Origin: Microbaculum sp051390635 | Lineage (GTDB): Bacteria; Pseudomonadota; Alphaproteobacteria; Rhizobiales; Tepidamorphaceae | DNA length: 64,000 nucleotides | Assembly (NCBI RefSeq): GCF_051390635.1 | Contig: NZ_JBPODT010000001.1 | Span: 1-64,000 of the forward strand | Reading direction: 5' to 3' | Shown: positions 61,333-64,000 of the stretch, one piece after another | Layout of the letters: each line of letters opens with the position of its first letter | How positions within the stretch are numbered: position 1 is the stretch's first letter | Made by a program: the position numbers and the translations under genes | The notes under the pieces: generated by a model | Told to the model about the DNA's origin: nothing | Databases searched by the model: none | Seen by the model: the letters and a program-made list of their open reading frames with translations, nothing else

Positions 61333-63063
61333 ATGAACGACCAGGCGAGCCCCCCCAGAGACCGGACAATGCCCCGTGGCGGGCCCGAAGGCGGCCCCCA
61401 GGGCGGAAACGGCACCGGCAAGCGCCGGCGCGGATACGGGCCCAGGGGCCGCGACCTTGATGCGACCGCGCAGGACCAAGTGCTGGCGCTGCTCGGCGAC
61501 CGGCCTCGCCGCCGCGACCTGCTGATCGAGTATCTGCACCTGATCCAGGACGAATACGGCTGTCTCGCCGCCGGCCAACTGATGGCGCTTGCCGACGAGA
61601 TGCGCCTGTCGCAGGCCGAGGTCTACGAAGTCGCGACCTTCTACGCCCATTTCGACGTGGTGAAGGAGGGCGAGACGCCGCCCGCGCCGCTGACGATCCG
61701 GGTCTGCGATTCCCTGCCCTGCATGATGAACGGCGCCGAAGCGCTGCGTTCGGCGCTGGCGGCGAACCACGATCCGGCCGCCGTCCGCGTCATTCGCGCC
61801 CCCTGCATGGGCCGCTGCGACAACGCCCCGGTCTGCGAGGTCGGCCACCGCCACGTCGACCACGCCACGCCGGAAACCGTCGCCGCGATCGCGACGTCCG
61901 CGGACCATCACCCGGTGATCCCGGATTATCAGGCCCTCGAGGGCTACCTGGCCGAAGGCGGCTACGGCGAACTCGAGCGCGTCCGCTCCGGCGCGCTGAC
62001 CTTCGACGCCGTGTCGACGACGATCGCCGAGTCCGGCCTGCGCGGTCTCGGCGGCGCCGGCTTTCCCTCGGCGAAGAAATGGGCCTTCGTCCGCTCCGCC
62101 CCCGCCCCCCGGCTGATGTGCGTCAACGCCGACGAAGGCGAGCCCGGCACCATCAAGGACCGGTATTACCTGGAGATGCGGCCCCACCAGTTCCTCGAAG
62201 GCATGCTGATCGCCGCCCACGCGGTCGCGGCCGAGCACATCTACGTCTACCTGCGCGACGAATATCCCGCCGCCCGGGAGATCCTGCGCCGGGAGATCGC
62301 CGCGATCGAAGCCGCGGGGATCGCCGAGCCGGGCTACATCGAGATGCGCCGCGGCGCCGGCGCCTATATCTGCGGCGAGGAATCGGCGCTGATCGAGTCC
62401 ATCGAGGGCAAGCGCGGCCTGCCGCGCCACCGCCCGCCCTATGTCGCCACCGCCGGCGTCTTCGGCCGTCCGACCCTCGTTCACAACATCGAGACGCTCT
62501 ACTGGCTGCCGCCGATCCTGAAGAACGGGGCCGAGTGGTTCGCCGCCCAGGGCAAGCCCGGCCACAAGGGGCCGCGCTCCTATTCCGTTTCCGGCCGGGT
62601 CAGGAACCCCGGCGTCAAGGTCGCCCCCGCCGGCATCACCGTGCGCGAGCTGATCGAGGAGCACTGCGGCGGCATGGCCGACGGCCACGCGTTCGCCGCC
62701 TACCTGCCCGGCGGCGCCTCCGGCGGCATCCTGCCCGCCGCGATGGGCGACCTGCCGCTCGATTTCGGCGAACTGGAGAAGTACGGCTGCTTCGTCGGCT
62801 CCCATGCCGTGGTGATCCTGTCGGACAAGGACGACGTGCGCGACGCCGCGCTCAACCTCCTGAAGTTCTTCGAGGACGAGAGCTGCGGCCAGTGCACGCC
62901 CTGCCGCGCCGGCTGCGAGAAGGCGGTCAAGCTGATGGAATCCGGCCGTTTCGACGACCCGCTGCTCGAGGAGCTGTGCCAGACGATGGCCGACGCCTCG
63001 ATCTGCGGCCTCGGCCAGGCCGCCCCGAACCCGATCCGCTCCGTGCGCAAGTTCTTTGGCTGA
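61333..63063 (+). CDS. NAD-dependent formate dehydrogenase beta subunit (NuoE-NuoF fusion)
   Basis: 576 residues from ATG 61333 with GGAG upstream. A charged, Gly/Arg-rich N-terminus of about 40 residues precedes a NuoE-like [2Fe-2S] domain (ATFYAHFDVV ... VCDSLPCMM ... APCMGRCDNAPVCEV). A NuoF-like domain follows with FMN/NAD motifs (GLRGLGGAGFPSAKKW, NADEGEPGTIKDRYYLEMRP, GAGAYICGEESALIESIEGK) and a [4Fe-4S] site (CGQCTPCRAGC ... CGLGQ). The fused form is that of soluble FDH such as M. extorquens FDH1. It passes electrons from the alpha subunit to NAD+. Confidence 0.93.
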   Translation: MNDQASPPRDRTMPRGGPEGGPQGGNGTGKRRRGYGPRGRDLDATAQDQVLALLGDRPRRRDLLIEYLHLIQDEYGCLAAGQLMALADEMRLSQAEVYEVATFYAHFDVVKEGETPPAPLTIRVCDSLPCMMNGAEALRSALAANHDPAAVRVIRAPCMGRCDNAPVCEVGHRHVDHATPETVAAIATSADHHPVIPDYQALEGYLAEGGYGELERVRSGALTFDAVSTTIAESGLRGLGGAGFPSAKKWAFVRSAPAPRLMCVNADEGEPGTIKDRYYLEMRPHQFLEGMLIAAHAVAAEHIYVYLRDEYPAAREILRREIAAIEAAGIAEPGYIEMRRGAGAYICGEESALIESIEGKRGLPRHRPPYVATAGVFGRPTLVHNIETLYWLPPILKNGAEWFAAQGKPGHKGPRSYSVSGRVRNPGVKVAPAGITVRELIEEHCGGMADGHAFAAYLPGGASGGILPAAMGDLPLDFGELEKYGCFVGSHAVVILSDKDDVRDAALNLLKFFEDESCGQCTPCRAGCEKAVKLMESGRFDDPLLEELCQTMADASICGLGQAAPNPIRSVRKFFG

Positions 63064-63073
63064 GGACAACGCG

Positions 63074-64000
63074 ATGACCGAACACGTCCGCTTCTCCCTC
63101 GACGGCCGCGAGGTCGAGGCCGCCTCCGACGAGACGATCTGGCAGGTCGCCCGGCGGCTCGGCACCGACATTCCGCATCTGTGCTATGCGCCCGAGCCCG
63201 GCTACCGCGCCGACGGCAATTGCCGCGCCTGCATGGTCGAGATCGAGGGCGAGCGCACGCTCGCCGCCTCCTGCGTGCGCAAGCCGGTCGCCGGCATGGT
63301 GGTGAAGACCGCGTCCGATCGCGCCGAGAAGGCCCGCGCGATGGTGATGGAGCTGCTGATCGCCGACCAGCCGGCGAAGGCCGACGCGCACGATCCCTCG
63401 TCGAAGCTCTGGTCCTGGGCCGAGCGCATCGGCGTCACCGAGAGCCGGTTTCCCGCACATATACCGGCCGAGGTTCCCGCGCCCGACCCCAGCCATCCGG
63501 CGATGCGGGTCAATCTCGACGCCTGCATCCACTGCAACCTGTGCGTCCGCGCCTGCCGCGAGGTGCAGGTCAACGACGTGATCGGCATGTCCGGCCGCGG
63601 CCATCAGGCAAAGATCTCGTTTGATTTCGACGACCCAATGGGCGCCTCGACCTGCGTCGCCTGCGGCGAATGCGTGCAGGCCTGCCCGACCGGCGCGCTG
63701 ATGGAGGCGCGCCTTCTGGGCGAGGACGGCGTCCGCGTCGCCTTCGAAGAGGAAACAATCCAGTCCGGCTGCCCGTTCTGCGGCGTCGGCTGCCAGATCG
63801 ACTATCACGTCGCCGACGGCAAGATCCTCCATGCCGACGGCGCGCCCGGCCCGGCCAACCAGAACCGGCTGTGCGTCAAGGGTCGCTTCGGCTTCGATTA
63901 TCAGTCCAGCCCAGAACGGCTGACCGTACCGCTGATCCGCCGCGACGACGCGCCGAAGGACAAGGACCTGCGGCTCGATCCGACCAATCCCTATACCCAT
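63074..64000 (+). CDS. Formate dehydrogenase alpha subunit (Mo/W), 5' part (runs off the window)
   Basis: 309 codons from ATG 63074 to the end of the window without a stop. N-terminal NuoG-like [2Fe-2S] domain (DIPHLCYAPEPGYRADGNCR, ACMVEIEG). Two [4Fe-4S] clusters follow (CIHCNLCVRACREVQ and CVACGECVQACPTGAL). Next is the start of the molybdopterin oxidoreductase domain with its own cluster (SGCPFCGVGCQIDYHVADGK). This is the catalytic subunit that oxidises formate to CO2; Mo or W use and the active-site Cys/Sec cannot be judged because that part is missing. It starts 10 nt after the beta subunit. Confidence 0.93.
   Translation, partial: MTEHVRFSLDGREVEAASDETIWQVARRLGTDIPHLCYAPEPGYRADGNCRACMVEIEGERTLAASCVRKPVAGMVVKTASDRAEKARAMVMELLIADQPAKADAHDPSSKLWSWAERIGVTESRFPAHIPAEVPAPDPSHPAMRVNLDACIHCNLCVRACREVQVNDVIGMSGRGHQAKISFDFDDPMGASTCVACGECVQACPTGALMEARLLGEDGVRVAFEEETIQSGCPFCGVGCQIDYHVADGKILHADGAPGPANQNRLCVKGRFGFDYQSSPERLTVPLIRRDDAPKDKDLRLDPTNPYTH

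Overview
The window is high-GC alphaproteobacterial chromosome, most like a member of the Hyphomicrobiales (Rhizobiales) or a close relative. Supporting signs are the rlmB / tRNA-Tyr / tRNA-Gly / tuf neighbourhood, many operons with ATGA stop-start overlaps, a Zur box of alphaproteobacterial type, and a form I cox cluster with the gene order known from Oligotropha. No phage, insertion sequence, plasmid or CRISPR signal was seen. The species cannot be named from the sequence alone.

Layout. 1-1.9 kb: housekeeping edge (5' end of tuf, three tRNAs, rlmB). 2.1-6.7 kb: two secreted proteins of unknown role, a LuxR-type regulator and a membrane protein with TolB-like and TPR domains. 7.0-12.8 kb: a sulfatase operon with two exported arylsulfatases, three small partner proteins and an exported HAD phosphatase. 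12.9-21.1 kb: an aerobic CO dehydrogenase operon coxM-S-L-D-E-F behind its MHYT/LytTR regulator coxC; residue numbering matches the structurally known enzyme almost exactly. 21.3-27.4 kb: a TRAP transporter, an HMG-CoA-lyase-like enzyme, a class III CoA transferase and a divergent LysR regulator, read as a module for import, CoA activation and cleavage of a branched hydroxy-dicarboxylate.

27.4-45.0 kb: a type II secretion system in three transcription units. These are gspD-gspO followed on the same strand by a Sel1 protein, a subtilisin-like protease and a D,D-carboxypeptidase homologue; gspE alone; and an unknown exported protein leading gspF-G-H-I-J-K-L-M and a gspC-like gene. An L,D-transpeptidase homologue lies divergent to the last unit. 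Both peptidoglycan-enzyme homologues at the ends of this region have altered active sites.

45.0-48.9 kb: zinc uptake genes znuCB and znuA, divergent across two tandem Zur boxes, with an orphan TRAP binding protein behind znuB. 49.0-57.9 kb: a LysR regulator followed by 2-aminomuconate deaminase, 3-hydroxyanthranilate dioxygenase, ACMS decarboxylase, a five-gene Liv-type ABC importer and a kynurenine-formamidase-like hydrolase, i.e. import and meta-cleavage of a tryptophan-derived or aminobenzoate-type aromatic. 58.0-64.0 kb: UDP-glucose dehydrogenase, formate-tetrahydrofolate ligase and the start of a soluble NAD-dependent formate dehydrogenase operon.

Together the genes describe a heterotroph that supplements growth with inorganic and C1 electron donors (CO, formate), scavenges sulfate esters, organic acids and aromatic catabolites, and exports proteins by a T2SS.
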